A stretch of 64,000 nucleotides of DNA from Branchinecta lynchi. Its lineage: Eukaryota; Arthropoda; Branchiopoda; Anostraca; Branchinectidae. Shown one piece after another: positions 1-13,400 of this stretch. How positions within the stretch are numbered: the first letter of the stretch is position 1; each line of letters opens with the position of its first letter. The notes beneath the pieces are model-generated. The model did no database searches. It saw nothing but the letters and a program-made list of their open reading frames with translations, and was not told the origin of the DNA. The translations under genes were made by a program, and so were the position numbers. The stretch lies in assembly GCA_023053575.1 (NCBI GenBank), contig JAKZAP010000016.1:22338030-22402029 (forward strand). The letters are read 5' to 3'.

Positions 1-196
1 AATACCGGATTCCCCATCCCTCCACTCCCCCCATGATGGTCGGATCGAGCAAGTGACTATTTCTCACTGATGTGCCTGCCAAGGTTCATCGTTTCAAGGT
101 TTCATCATGTGGGAGTACACAAACTGTGTCACAAAAAAGCGGACAGACATTACCATCGCTATGTGGCACTTGGCCGAAGGGCGTGTGCCATAAAAC
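1..196 (+). repeat. Right end of the hairpin-ended (Helentron-like) repeat family
   Basis: Carries the family's GGATTCCCCATCCCTCCACT core block, then a variant of the usual GACAGACATTACCATCGCTA stretch, and ends with TGGCACTTGGCCGAAGGGCG / TGTGCCATAAAA, the degraded 3' hairpin. The left part lies outside the window. Confidence 0.7.
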
Positions 197-258
197 ATGA
201 AATAGGCTACCTCTTAATGAGACTAGTGACAAGAGATGCGAACGACTGTAATTTTGTT

Positions 259-505
259 TAGATTAAGATTAGATTTAATTTTATTTTACACGTGTATATA
301 AAACGTTTTGCAGCACCTGCTAAGAAAGCCCCCAAGGGCTTGTTGGCAGTCTTCTCTATTCCACGGGTTCTTATAACACTATTTTTACATTATTCTACAT
401 GCCATTAATACACGGTTCATACACATAACACACATTCTGCTTACAAAATAATACTCACGCATCATTACTATTCTTTTGCAAGGAAAAATCTCTTCGCTGT
501 AGCTT
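259..505 (-). mobile_element. Non-LTR retrotransposon 3' UTR fragment, copy 1
   Basis: Nearly the same sequence occurs at 29932-30178, including GCACCTGCTAAGAAAGCCCC and TTCTTTTGCAAGGAAAAATC. On the minus strand it ends in a (TAATC)-like tail, as non-LTR 3' ends often do. No coding part remains. Confidence 0.65.
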
Positions 506-669
506 TGAAGAATGCTGGATATTCTACGTGAATCGCTTGACGCTGGAAGTGGTTGGAGCTTATCGTGTGTCTGGTTTGAATCATGGGTTCAGAGTTTTTT
601 CTGGGAGGATATTAATAGAATCTGGATGACTACAGAATTTGCATCGATACTTTCAGTGTGGGGTCTATA

Positions 670-1067
670 GGCGTATTCTCGCCGTTCCCCGAGGAGTCCT
701 CGAAGAGAACGGCGAGAATAGAGGGACTCACTCCACGCGGACTCCTCCTAGGAAAACAACAAGAACATGGGGAATGCTTCTAAAATGGATTTTGTTTGAA
801 AAAAAAATATGCAGTTGTCGAAATTAGTCTGGATCCACTTTATTTTTGGTTTTGTTTATTCTGATTCTTTTTAATTAATTTTACATTGCACCAACACCAG
901 CAAAAATTGATTCCCCTCCAAATCTGGAAGGGAGTCCTTTTTGATGATGGTGATGATAATTGGAGAACTCCCCGTCTGTTGCGAGAATACGGGGAGTGAG
1001 CCCTCGGGACAAACTAAAACGCGAGGAATCCTCAAGTGGAGTCCTCGGGGAACGGCGAGAATACGCC
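670..1067. mobile_element. MITE with about 28-bp terminal inverted repeats
   Basis: Left end GGCGTATTCTCGCCGTTCCC continues into CGAGGAGTCC; the right end is its reverse complement (GGGAACGGCGAGAATACGCC). The length is about 398 bp, there is no ORF, and no clear target duplication is seen. Confidence 0.75.
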
Positions 1068-1589
1068 TTATGTGCGTTCCGTAGCGATGCACACGACTGT
1101 CGCTTTCAAATGCAGACTTTCTGGGTTACCTAAAGTTTTCAAGGAGCCACACCGGTACCATACCCATTCAAATGTTTCCTGAGCTTCCGTTGACATTTTT
1201 TTTCAGTCATTATATTTTCGTATTAACATGTTATTTTTCCTGTCCGGAATCGCATCAGTCTATTACTATCCATATAGTTTAGTAAAAATGTTGAAGGACA
1301 CGCCGTACTTATTACAGTAATTCATTCATTCTTTCAGTAGTATTTCCATCCATTCTCGTTCCCAAAATTGTACAGTTCGTAAGCGCATCCTATCTCGCAT
1401 ATTGGCATTACACAGATTATCACACTTACCACGTTTCTTCTCTTTACGAGATGTATCAGGCTCCCGATCACTCTTTCCGATAATGTGCTCTTTAACTGAT
1501 CCACGAGGGCACTTTGTCAGCGATCCTAATGTCTGTCTATCCCGCATTTGCTAGTTAAGGTATTTTCCCTTAAGCTACAACGACGAAGT

Positions 1590-2620
1590 ATGGCAAGCAC
1601 AGAGGGGCCGGGACCGATGCTCAAAGGAACCTTATTTTCCTGGATCCGACTATCCTGGACAGGTAGTGGCTTAAAGGTGATGGACCCTAAATATGTTACT
1701 GTTGAGGTCCGGACAGGTGGAGGAGGTGCCGGGGACTTTCTGAAACTGCTTCAATTACGTGTGAAACTTGGTTGGTGGAAAGGGCACATCCCCTAGATAT
1801 GACATGTATGTGTCCGAATTGGATTCGACCACGGTGGGGGAGTTGCGGGGGAGGGTCGGAAGTGTTATACAATGTGTAGGGAACCAATGGTTAGAGGGAT
1901 TGGGACGAAACTTGGACGATAAAAAGTAAAAGGTTCCAGAGATTTGATTTTGAGGTCCGGATCGGATTCGGCAGAGGAGTTGAGGGAGGTGTCGGGAAAT
2001 TTACGGGAGTGCCTCAATTAATGTAAACTTGTTATATGGAAAAATCAAATGGCCTAGATGTGACAAGCAAGGTTGCCACATCAAGAATATTTAGGAGTGA
2101 CTTTTGGGCCCAAAACAGAGTGAAGTTTACTTTCAGGAAATGTTCACTTTTGATCGGAATCACCTCTGTAAAAGTGACACATCTTAATCTTACTTTCATG
2201 AAAAAAACCTGAAATAGTCACTTCTGGTCGGAATCTCTGCTGCAAAAATGACACATTTGGACATTTTCTGAAATAGAGTGATTTTTATGTCCTACGTAGG
2301 ACAGGAGTGACAAAAACAAAATAGAGTGACAATTCACGTGCGACATGTGGCAACCCTGGTGACAAGTAAGTGTCTGAATCCCACCCGAAAACGGCGGATG
2401 GAGTTGGATGGGGGTCTGAGATTTTGCAATATTATAAGAGTCTAAAAGGATGGAGGGACGGGGATGAACTTGGACCGTACTATGGTCATAGATCCCAGAT
2501 TTGTTATTTTGAGGTCCGGGATCCGGCCTCGGTGGGGAGATTTGGGGGGGGGGGGTACATGAAACGCTTCTTGACTGACTGGGGAACACATACTCGAGCA
2601 ATTGATAAAAAAAACGGATA
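1590..2620 (-). repeat. Antisense fragment of the minisatellite-core repeat family, interrupted by a hAT-like MITE
   Basis: Contains reverse complements of the family core blocks (GGTCCGGA, ACGAAACTTGGACGAT, GATCGGATTCGG) in several diverged tandem units. The MITE at 2068-2358 sits inside one unit. ORFs here are artefacts of the G-rich repeats. Confidence 0.6.
2068..2358. mobile_element. hAT-like MITE with perfect 8-bp target-site duplication
   Basis: Ends CAAGGTTGCCACAT and ATGTGGCAACCCTG (13 of 14 match as inverted repeats). GTGACAAG is duplicated on both sides (2060-2067 and 2359-2366). The 291-bp length, 8-bp TSD and CA..TG ends fit the hAT superfamily. It is AT-rich with no ORF. Confidence 0.85.
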
Positions 2621-2639
2621 GTCAGCTACGATTGGCGGA

Positions 2640-3120
2640 GATATTTCGGCCATTCTTGGCTAGAGTCGAACCCGAAAAAAACGAACCTGTAATCTAGATC
2701 GATTATGCCGCGTTCGTTTTCGTCGTGCGATGTTGTCGGTACCAAGAACGTCGTTTAAATGTTTTCATAGGTGTTTTCTTAGGCACTTTCTATAAACGTC
2801 GTTTCGCGAACGAAGTTAACATGAAAACGTCAATACTCGAACTACCTTAGTATTTAAAACAGCAGCTATAATAAAGTACAAAAATGGATTTAGTATAGTT
2901 TTTAAAACTTAGTTTACAAGTTTAATTAGTTTTGTCGATAATTTTTTTAATTCGCGCCTAATTACTGAACCGAGATGTAGAAACTGACTTTCCGCCTCCG
3001 TTCGCCGTTCCACGAACGACGTATGAAACGGCGGTTCAATCGAGCAAAGAAAACTTATTTATTCCCGGCAGTCCAACGCCGTTCACGAACGACGTTATAA
3101 AGAGAATGCTTACAGTAAAA
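2640..3120. repeat. Diverged fold-back repeat rich in cgttcg / cgaacgacg blocks
   Basis: CGTTCACGAACGACGTTAT and CGTTCCACGAACGACGTATG recur, facing CGTTCGTTTTCGTCGTGCG near the left end. It looks like an old MITE or inverted pair; the borders are not clear. Confidence 0.4.
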
Positions 3121-3224
3121 CGATGGCTGGAACGGCGAATCGAACGACGAAAATAGCCATTGAATATTCGTTTCTTCCATTCCCTAGCGCTCAACAACCT
3201 GACAAAGACCCTTGCCAAGAAGGA

Positions 3225-3600
3225 TGTGACACATTTATGTGTCCGAATCGGATCCGACCTCAGTGGGGGGAAGGGGGTCCTCGACGGAAGTATCGGAAAT
3301 TTCTCGGGAATCTGGTGGCATGGATAACTTTCGAACAAGTAACCCTCTGGCTGAAACTTTACAGTTGGCAAGAATACATGCCCCACATATTTTTGTCTAG
3401 TCCGGACTGGATCCCGCGACTATCGGTGGAACTGGAGAGGGTACCGGAAATATTGTGGCTCACTTGGACTGGAAAATTCGGGACAGGATTTGGCGGGCAG
3501 GACATTGCCAAGCCATGCGTGCAGATACCATATCTGCAGAAAGAATTAGGGAACTGTCGTGGAGTTGAAGGGGGGCTCCTCGACATCTTCTGACCAGCAC
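3225..3600 (-). repeat. Antisense core fragment of the minisatellite repeat family
   Basis: Has the gtgtccgaatcggatccgac block and repeated ggtggaactggag / gtccggactggatcc units shared with 1590-2620. The 156-codon ORF across it is not supported by any family. Confidence 0.5.
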
Positions 3601-4135
3601 AACTCGAAAACGCATGATCCTATCCGGATGAGACTGCTAGCTGACGAGAACATAGTCATGCCGTCAGTGTTCAATTTGTAAGTCTGTGAGCCTTTGCTGA
3701 AATACATTCTACTTACACCCGCAAGCGCCAAATCAGCTCTTAGCTCTTGTTATTAATACTGTCGTCGCATAAGCTATACTGAGAACTTAAAGTTAGAGAG
3801 GAAATGTGTCTTACCAAGCAGGCAATCATCCGAATTGGCTTACAGTTCAAGGACTGCCTCTTCATAATCTAGTATCGGATGATTTCAGGGACAAACAAGT
3901 CATCGCAAACATAAACTGTCTTATCTTGTTTAATTACCGAAGAATCCCTTAGTCTCGTGTTTTTCTTTTATCTTTTCATTGTAATACAACACGTGATTAC
4001 TACAAGGAATTCAAACAAACTCCCACTGAGCTTCATAATTAAAAAGATAGCTACCCCCCCCCCCCCAAAAGAGAGCATTTTCATGGGTCTTTCACTAAGC
4101 CGGTAGGAGCAAAGATTCCTGGCTTGGCGGCGAAT

Positions 4136-4141
4136 TTTATT
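4136..4141 (-). promoter_or_regulatory. Possible poly(A) signal AATAAA of the zinc-finger gene
   Basis: On the minus strand AATAAA occurs 144 nt after the stop codon, giving a 3' UTR of roughly 160 nt. It is the first exact hexamer I see downstream of the stop. Position is the only evidence. Confidence 0.45.
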
Positions 4142-4284
4142 GTGAACTAACCTGATGTAATTCCTCCAGGTGTGAATCTGTTGTCGAAAACCGCTTGAAC
4201 CTAGAACCTTTACCCAACCTAGAATATTTCAGACTGATGAACTTGTAATCAGAATAATTCGCGAGTAAAAAAAAAAATCGTCAG

Positions 4285-4494
4285 TTAATAACCTCCTTGC
4301 ACTGAATGCTCACTGGAGTCCTCTAGAAGAAACCTAACTGTTCCATCTTCACCTACAACAGCAACACTTCCATGTACTTCATCAACAAGATGGCTATCAC
4401 TCCCTGTACCTTCGCCACCTAGCGGGACGGCAACGGTGCCACCATCTTCTGTCGGCTGAAGAATGATGAATTCTCCAGTATCGATCTGAACAAC
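4285..4494 (-). CDS. Zinc-finger gene, terminal coding exon
   Basis: Acceptor catcttgtag|GTTGTT, then 69 codons and a TAA stop at 4287-4285. It has no ATG, so a start-codon ORF search misses it. The protein end (residues 680-748) is a run of glycine turns: QIDTGEFIILQPT, TEDGGTVAVP, VVGEDGTVRFLLED, closing with SVQGGY. The phase is 0, as in the preceding exons. Confidence 0.8.
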   Translation of the reverse strand, partial: VVQIDTGEFIILQPTEDGGTVAVPLGGEGTGSDSHLVDEVHGSVAVVGEDGTVRFLLEDSSEHSVQGGY

Positions 4495-7400
4495 CTACAA
4501 GATGACGCTCTTTCAGAGATATGTTTGGGGAAAACGAGACAGACAAAGATCCAATTTACACTTCGTAAACACTACAGTTGTAAAGCCCAAACGCCTAACA
4601 AAGAAGCAACCCCATTCAGCTGAAAAGAGTCTGAAAAACAAACTACGACAAATCTGCAACCAAAACGAGTTAGGAGTACAACCCAAATAGTAAGCGTATA
4701 CCTTGAAGCCGGGCACCCAAAAAGCTGAAAAGAATCTGAAAACACACAACAAAACGTATACCTTATCCGTAGATCTATGATAATCGGACACACCAGCTAG
4801 AGTTGCAGCGACCAACGAGAACTTTCGGCCATTCGCTGTCTTGATACAGCTTGCTGTCTGTGGGCGGATAGAGCCGACTTGACCCCCTTATTTATTTGTG
4901 ACGATTTGGAACGGGGACGATTCGAAACCGGGGAAAATTAGAATGATCACCAGTTATCAGTAAGCCCGAATTCCCATGCAATTCACTCGCACCACAACCC
5001 CAAAATACACATATAAATATAATCTATACCATTCATGCATCTGCTTTTATTAGTAGTTATTCTACAGTTCTTCTAGAGTTTGGTCACACTTGGCTCATTT
5101 CCTGGCTTTTCGGTTGCAAAAGTAGAAAAAAGAAAAAGAACAAGATACAACTAATTCTGAATGTTGTCATTTTAAATTCAGGAGATCAATTAGTGCAAAA
5201 AGCTTGTATAATTATGTTACAGAAACCCTAATTGACCGCTACGCTAATTGCAGTCTGCTCATTATCCCAAAGCTCATCCAATCTCACGTCCCCTAGGGAT
5301 TTCCAGTTGTTTGTGGAATAGGTGGCTTTTTGAGCCCAGTGTGACCAAGCTCTCACTCGTCCAAACTCCAAGCCTCAGCGCCATACTATTTCAAAATATA
5401 CTACACAAACGTTTCAGACTGAATCGGCTCTACAAGCCCAGAGGTGACATATTACAAGAAAGGAGAGCAAGATCGTGGCCGACTCAAGTAAAAGCTCTCT
5501 TAGACCACGCAGGATTATCTTACGCATGGAATGAGGGCTTAGGCCCGACACAAGATCAAGGTGATATTTTAAGGAAGTATGAACAGATAATTGAAGACCA
5601 AGAAATCTAAGATTGGCACATTAGACTCCAAACTTCAGAAACTCTTAAGTTGAATACTGAAATAAGAGATGTGTTTGGTTTTGAATATTACTTTAAGCTA
5701 GGACTAGATCCTGCTACATTAAAAACTTGGTTCCAGCTCCAATCTAACAGTCTGCCTATCCTCAGTAAAAATAAACTTTTCAATAGGAGGAAAGCTGGCA
5801 CGGGAGAGACTTACATTTGCCCTCTTTGCAAGTTGCAGGAGGAGGATTTGAACCACTTCCTCTTAGAGTGCCAAGAGCTTTCGCATTTGAGAATAACATT
5901 TGTTGGGGGTGGGCTGGTATCGCTTCCCCGTATCCTGAAATCTAGGAACCCCAAATGTATCGTAGATGTTTGTAAATATGTGACCAAGGATTTAGTCTCA
6001 GGAAGGAAAGTTTAGCATAGTTCACGTAGCATAGTATTTGTAGAGGTGTAATAGTTTATTTGTGAAGTGTATTAAATCTTATATGGCCTTTTGGCTCAAT
6101 AAACAAGCATTACTATTCTAATTCGCCATGTCCCAGTTATGTGCTTCCGAGCGGACTCATTTCTGGTAATCCCCTTTGCCTCACTCTCAAAACCTGTACT
6201 AAATAGTTACTGTTCAGTAACTTTCACCTTTCCAGCTTGTCAAAAAGTTACGCGGAGCACAAGGAAGAGCGTTACTTCGAAGCAGAGCAAAATAACTCTC
6301 GGGAGTATCGACAAGCTGTATGCTTCCCATTTACTGAAAACGGGTCATAGTCACAGCTCCTCCCATTACGATCAAGGCATTCGAGGCGTTAAAACTTCAG
6401 CGAGCTGTCTTTTCGTGCAGGGGCGGGTTGAGAAAAATGTAGCACCGCTATGATGCAGTGTGGACAACGAGGAGACAGGGGAGGTTTTTCTTTTGTGTTG
6501 CGACAATGGAAGTTATTCAGGAAGCGTGATAACTATAAGTGCATTTTATGCAACTCTCCACTTGAGTAAAACGACAAAAAAAATATTATCGGAAACCCAC
6601 ATATAATACCTTGTGTTACCTATACGAGCGTTAGGAACAAATTTATTACGCCACAAACTTAATAGCAAAAACGAAACCTTTAAACATTTCTCGAAGTATC
6701 GCTCAACAGCAAAAAGAAGAAGTGGATAAATGGCTATTTACAGATAAAAAACCCTTGTGATGCCTATGAGAGCCTTACAAATGTATTGCGTTAGGAGCAA
6801 CTTGATGCCGCCACGAGTTTAATAGCGGAAAAAAGAACTTTCAAATTTGTCAAAGAAAACTAAAAACCTGAAGACGGAACAACTTGAAGATAGGAATAGC
6901 TTGATAACGTCGAAAGACAACTTTGATAATTTCAAAATCAAACTGAATAAAGAATTTACAGTAAAAAATCAGACCGTTTCATACCCATGCATGAATCCAA
7001 TTTCAGTTGACACTAACCTTTCAGGTGTATGCCGGAGCAGAACTATTGTTAATCATACCTAGCATTTTCTATCATTGGTCTTACTATTGATCGTTCTAAT
7101 TAATTGATCAGTTTTCTAATTTCACCCAATAATGGAAGCGCATTCGGAAGAAATAAGTCAACAATTTCTCTTAGGGTAAATTTGGGCATCGAAAGGGAAA
7201 ATCCAAGGTTGCTACTATTTTGCAAGATCGATTAACTAGTCCAGGTTCCCAACAGCTTCTGTCGTATTCCATGACTACTATATTTTCCAGTACCTTTCAT
7301 AACTTAACAACTGGATGGATGGTGCGATCAGCCTGGAAAACTCATTCACTGACTGTTCGTACGCCTTAATTCTCAAAAAGTCATATGCTTGATCGAACCC

Positions 7401-10400
7401 ACATCGCAATACAAATTTTTCCCACTTTATCACGGGCAAGGCCTACTACTTCGCTTATTCACAAATTCTGTTGCCTCAATCTCTCACAACGCGATAAGTT
7501 TGCTGAGAGCTCCGCACGGAGCCAGCGTTGGTGAAAGCAAACGAGTTTCATTAGGACCAGTCTTCTGCTACTTGTGGCGCTACAATTCGACTCTGTGTCA
7601 CTTTATAAAGTTTTGTGCATACTCCCTAGATTTATTTTGCTCTGCTTCGAACCGGCCATCTTTCGCTAGATTTCACTTTCCAAGAGCCGTCTTGAGACGT
7701 GAACTCGAGGCAGCAAAGTCAGACAAGATTTAATTGCTAAAGTAAACAGGACATTATTGTGTTTTTCAGCTGCGCTTGTTTTATTCGTTGATTAACCCAC
7801 ACACAAATAATTTCTAGTAAACCTCGTTGACGGTTTACCAATCGGTCTGGTGACTTGATTGGGACTGTGGCAGGAATGAATTTCAAATGACTGTAACTCA
7901 GATAGTAATTTCCATCTGCCAATTTTTGCAGATGGCAGCTCTGAAATGGAATAAGGCGAATTCTGTTTAGAAGGTGCATCATACTTTAGGATATGTCCTC
8001 TGGGAAAAGGTGTAATCAAGGTGTACTTTCACAAGGGAGCTGGCTACACCTTGGTTCTTTCAGTTTAATCCGCCAGGTAACATTTAGGTTCCTGGCGATG
8101 ACTATTCTCAGTCATTCAAGTTTGAGGTAGAGAATTAGGAGAAGCTTAATTCAGTTCGTTTTCAGTTGGACCTGTGGAAGGTCGTTGCCGGAGAACATGG
8201 AAAGTTAAGTGAGGTATACATAACCTTTTGAACCTTTATTTTGCTCAAGTGTAAATACACATCTATGTTTTCTGTAACTGAAACACTAGTTTGTTTGCAC
8301 GTTACTTTGTACCGTTGAGCATGTTCCACGCAGCTCGGGGGCCATGTACAGAGTAGCGTTGCATACACAGTGGGTTAACGTTTAAGGGCCAATAACAGTC
8401 GTAATTAAGGCTCCATTACAAAGGTTAACTCTAGTTTCGCTAATTTATGCCCTGGACAGACCAGATTCAGGTGTTCGCCGACTGGAATTCCTTCAAGGAT
8501 TTCCGGCACCATCATCAGCTCCATACAGAGAAGCTGAGACTGGAAGTGCAGAAAATCCGGCCGGGAAAACCGCAGCAGTACCCGGTTACCAAAAAGCGAG
8601 GCGGGCAACGCATAGCGCGTGTCAAAGTCGGGAGTTAGCGGAAAGGGAGCAAAAACCAAGCACAACCGAGTGAACCAGAACCAAGCCTGACAAAACAAAA
8701 ATCTAAGTTTGCTCTTGCACACATGGAACCAAAGTGCGGAACAAAACAGTAACAAGAGCTGCAAGCTCATATGGCACTTGCAAGGCTGGGTCAGAGGATG
8801 AAAGTAGGAATTCTTCAGTTCGTGGGTTTGTTATGATTATTTGTAAGCAAAACCCTTGAGATAATGGGTCCTTGGAAATCTCGAGAACGTATCGTTTGGT
8901 AAGACATTTGGCTGTGATGATGCGCACTTTAGGGGCGCTAGAAATTCATCTGTAATCAAAACTCTTGAACCAAAAATGATGATGAGCTCATCGGGAGAAT
9001 GAAATGTATATTTTAATCAAAAGTATCATTTGTACTTTAAGAAATTCAGTTCTAAGCAAAACCCATGAGGCAAAAATATTCTAATCATGTCAAGTCTCTA
9101 ATGTTCAAGTTTCATGGTCCTAGCACATCTGGAAGTACTTTAACTGGTGATCACCGGAATTCCGGACCCCCCTTTCTCCCCCCACAGTGCTCGAACCCGA
9201 TCCAGTTCTGTCAGTGATGAATCTAGGGCTTGTGCTTGTTCTTCCCACCAAGTTTCATCCCAATCGCTCCACTCTTAGCGTGTCACATGACTACGGCTCC
9301 CCCCCCCACAATAATCGGATCCGGTTCGGACTTCACATGGGAAATCCGAGACACGAGGTCTTTCCAAATATCAAGTTTCATTAAGATCTGATCACCCGTT
9401 CCAAAGTTATACGTACCTCTAGATTCTGGATTCCCCTTCCCTCCACTCCCCCCACGGTGGTCGGATCGGGGAAGCGACTATTTCCAAGTTAGTTTGGTCG
9501 GGTACCTGGTACGCTTGCCAAGTTTCACTGTCCCAGCCCACCTAAAAGTAATTTAACTCCATATGACCGGAATTCCGTCCCCCCACCCCCCAGTGCACGA
9601 ATCCCGTCCGCGTCTGCCAATGATGTACCTAGGGCTTGTGCTTGTTCCTTTCACCAAGTTTCATCCCGATCCCTCCACTTTAAGCTTGTCATATGATTTC
9701 CGGTCCCCCCTGCCCCCCCCCCCCACATTCATCGGATTCGGTCCGGACTTGAAATGGAACATCTGAGACATGACGTCTCACCAAATATCAACTTTCATCA
9801 AGATCCGATAACCCGTTCCAAAGTTTTCAACTTCGTTTGGTCGGGTCCCTAATATGCCTGCCAAGTTTCATCGTCCTAGCATATCTGGAAGTACCCTAAC
9901 TCGCAAACACCGGACTAACCGACCGACAGAAAAGTGATCGGTATATGGCACTTGGCTGGAAGGCAAGTGCCATAAAAATGTGCAACAATTAAGAAGGAAA
10001 AACAAAGGCATTTATAGGAAACCAGAGAGAAAATCCTACAGAATCTTAACTTGGTTCGATCTTGGGTCGTTTCTGCAAGGGTTCCCACCCAGCTACGGCA
10101 CAAGGTTACAACCAAAATAAAATGAGAATTCACAACTGAGGTGGCACATTACTAGTCCAGACAATGATTTCCCGGACCACTTTTGATATATTCTATATAA
10201 TTTAACGACACTGTATAATAGGCGTGGAAAGGCTTGGTTCAAACAAATGTGTTTAGTTCCCAAACAGGAAGCACTTCTACAACTTTACACACCATTCTAT
10301 CAAGCAGGAACCAGGCGTAAAGGCAGACAGAACAAAAAATCAACTAATAGAGTGGTGTTGAGAACTGGGAGCTCGAGCTGCCTGGGCATTAAGAAAGTAA

Positions 10401-13400
10401 AAGACTTCACAAAAGTAAAACACCCGATTGTCTGGTCCTTATAAATAGCCCAGTAAATATAAATACTGAATCTTTAGGATTCGATCGAAGCCTTCGCATA
10501 GTAAAAGAGCTGGTGACGTCGACAGGCGACCCAAGAATCTCTCCACCTGCAGTCTGACACTCTAACGGCTGAACTTACCATATCTGTTTTACGTTGAGAC
10601 TTTCCGACGATAAACAATCACAATATCTGACTTAAAAGTTTCGCTTTTCGAATCTACAAAATTTCCTTGTTTTAACTAATTTTCCGCTTTTGGTCGGATT
10701 CCGGTGAAGCACTTGTCCAACGAGAAAATAATTTTTCATATATGGACTCTTTCAATATATGTCTTCTTACCCTGCATTTACGATCCCATTAGCTTTCTCG
10801 CCCTTTAATTTGGAACCCTCCCCCACCCCTAAATATAGGGCTACGGAGCCCACATGTGAACTTGACGTGGACTTTGACCCAAAGGATAGTCACACTTGAA
10901 CAAAATATCTCAAAACAAACTTTACGATGTCATGACCTTTTGGGATCCCCAAAAATCAACTTCCACGTGCAAACCACAAGCTCACGTAGAACAGTTCTAG
11001 TCCTTTGTTTGCCGTGGACCGGGACTACGATGCGTGGTTGAGGAAAACCATATGGCGGTTCCAGCGCTTTACCCTAGAGCGGTACCCGTTTTACATACGA
11101 GTCTGTAAGGATAATATTTTTATAAATAATAAGTTTTAAATGAAAGAAAATTTTAAGGAAAGGAGATATTAAAGAAGGAATAGTAAAGGAAATTTTAACG
11201 TTTTACAGATGTGATGAAAATGGTAAAATGGGAAATAAGGGTAAAAGAGGATATAAGATAGATTATTAGAAAATTAAACGTAGAGATAGAGTAAAGTGTA
11301 GGACATAGGTCGGTCACTGAAAAAAATAAATAATTCAAAATCGGCGTCACCGAGGGAAAATGGAAGCGTAGTCACCTGGCCAAATCATACTGGACAGGAA
11401 GAACGGAAAAGATACTACGCGGCATTGTGCAAACAAAATAAAAACAAAATAAACACAGAGCCAAATCACTGGTCCTGCCGAATGACGACCGCTCCGAAGA
11501 GGAAACGAACTAGGGCAACAAGCAGGTCCCAGTCTGAAGCCCAACGCCTTAACCACTCAGCTGCCGATGTCTAACTACAAGTTCTTTTTTTTTCCGCCGG
11601 ACATCCCGATTAATTAAGATCCATTTCTTATATTGCCAATATGTATTTATGAGTTTGATCAAGAAGATATACCAAACGGAACCCTTTCGTCTTATTAAAA
11701 GCCCTGCGGCATAATTCTTTGTCATTTCCAACTTGCTTCATAGTTGTCTCTTCACACGAAACCCAGACAGAAATAACGCATATAGAGGGTGCCAGACAGT
11801 GTCAGACCTACAATATGGCGTACTGTTGTCAAACTTGTACCACGCACTTTGTGAGTACTTGGGTTGTGCGTTAAGTAGCTAAACGAAATCTGACTAGCTG
11901 TAATATGACCGTTATTGCTACTGTTACTAGCTGCAACTGTCCTCCAAGACTTAAAGGAACAGACAGCTCCTGGATTACTAGTTTCGCTGGAAGTGCTATA
12001 TTCAAGAAACCCTTTGGGCATCTCCTTTTATTTCAGATCCCCATGTTTGGCAACGGGTTTTAGAGTTGAATCCTGTCACGGCGAAGATGGTCTAATGACA
12101 TATGATATTGCTAATAAGATCACCGTTGCGACAAGGCGTAAAGAAATTCCCACAAAAATTATAGATAACTGAATCAACATATGCCGCGGGACTGAGACAA
12201 AAAATGACTAAAGAGGCACATATTTTGGTTCTTCTCTCTCCCCCCCCCCCCCGAAATCAATGTTTTAATCTTAGCTAACTGATAAACTTTCCATATTATT
12301 TGCTTTTCCAATCTAGAAGAAATAACACTTACTTCGTCGCTATCTCCAGTTACCTCAAACAGTGACGTCAACTTTTCATAGTATTTGCTTTTCTAATCTA
12401 GAAGACGTAGCACTTAGTTTACCGCTATTTCTGATTTCTTCGATCACTGACACTACGGATGGAATTGTTACATTATTCCATTTTTCAGAAAAAAAATACC
12501 CAAGCTAACAAACATAATACTGGAGTATCACACACAAATCGCAAAATCAAGTAATGACGCATGCTGGTGTCATGCGATGCAGAAAGAAGCAAAAACAAAA
12601 GTTTACAAGGTCTTACCTGACTTCCCGCGGGAGCCACAGATGTCACCCCATTCGCCTGGACTATGATCAGTCTCCCCTCTTCATCCGAGAAGACTTGAAC
12701 TCGCTTCATTGAATCTTCCGCGCTATCGCCGGCCTGGTTTTCTCCTTCCGCAAAATCCTCATTCACTCTGTTCCCCTCATCACTATTCTCGTCGTCCACA
12801 ATTTCCTGATTAAAATCGTCATGGCGATCGGCACTATCACCATTCAGTTCGGAGTCATCATGGCTGAGCGAGGTTCCTGATTCTCGAAAACTTCCCGATT
12901 GCTCCCCCTCCTTGTTTTCTTGATCATGACCAATGTATTCATACTGATCATTTATCGATACTGAGCCAACCTCTTGGTCGTCACTGCAGACTTCATCTTC
13001 GCTGTCAAGTATGAATTCAGCGCTCGGATCCTTGAAAGAACCAACGTGTTGTTGATCTTTACAGTTATTGATCGGCTGTCCGTGGGCTCGCTTCGCTCTC
13101 ACGCTCTGTCCACGGTGGCCTAGGTCCAGCTGATAAGAGTTGAAGTCTGGTTGTTCAAGGGTTGGCTCAAAGTCGTGCGAAATGGAACTAGGCTGCTCTG
13201 CTTCTACTGACTGAGAACCGATGAAGATGGGCTACAGGAAACATAACCCCGTTACTACCGGAATAGGAGGTAACCAAGAGGGCAGAGCAACATAAGACTA
13301 GGTAGTAGGGCCACGACCTATGCTTTCACTGCTTCACAATCTGGACACAGTTGTAGCGCCTCCCACTACACTTGTGGTGTTTAAAGCAAAGCAAACTTGC

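Noticed and set aside
3123..3593. 156-codon ORF
   Set aside because: Lies in antisense minisatellite repeat sequence; no domain recognised.
8405..8770. Overlapping open frames on both strands (121 and 63 codons)
   Set aside because: No splice, start or family evidence, and no resemblance to the zinc-finger gene. Left uncalled, though a lost exon or repeat-borne gene piece is possible.
11500..11573. tRNA-like sequence as a tRNA gene
   Set aside because: Acceptor stem and T arm do not fold properly; it continues into a SINE body.
12300..12440. Possible micro-exon with VTGDSDE and a GTAAGT donor
   Set aside because: The acceptor context (gag) is poor and the sequence is one half of a tandem duplication.
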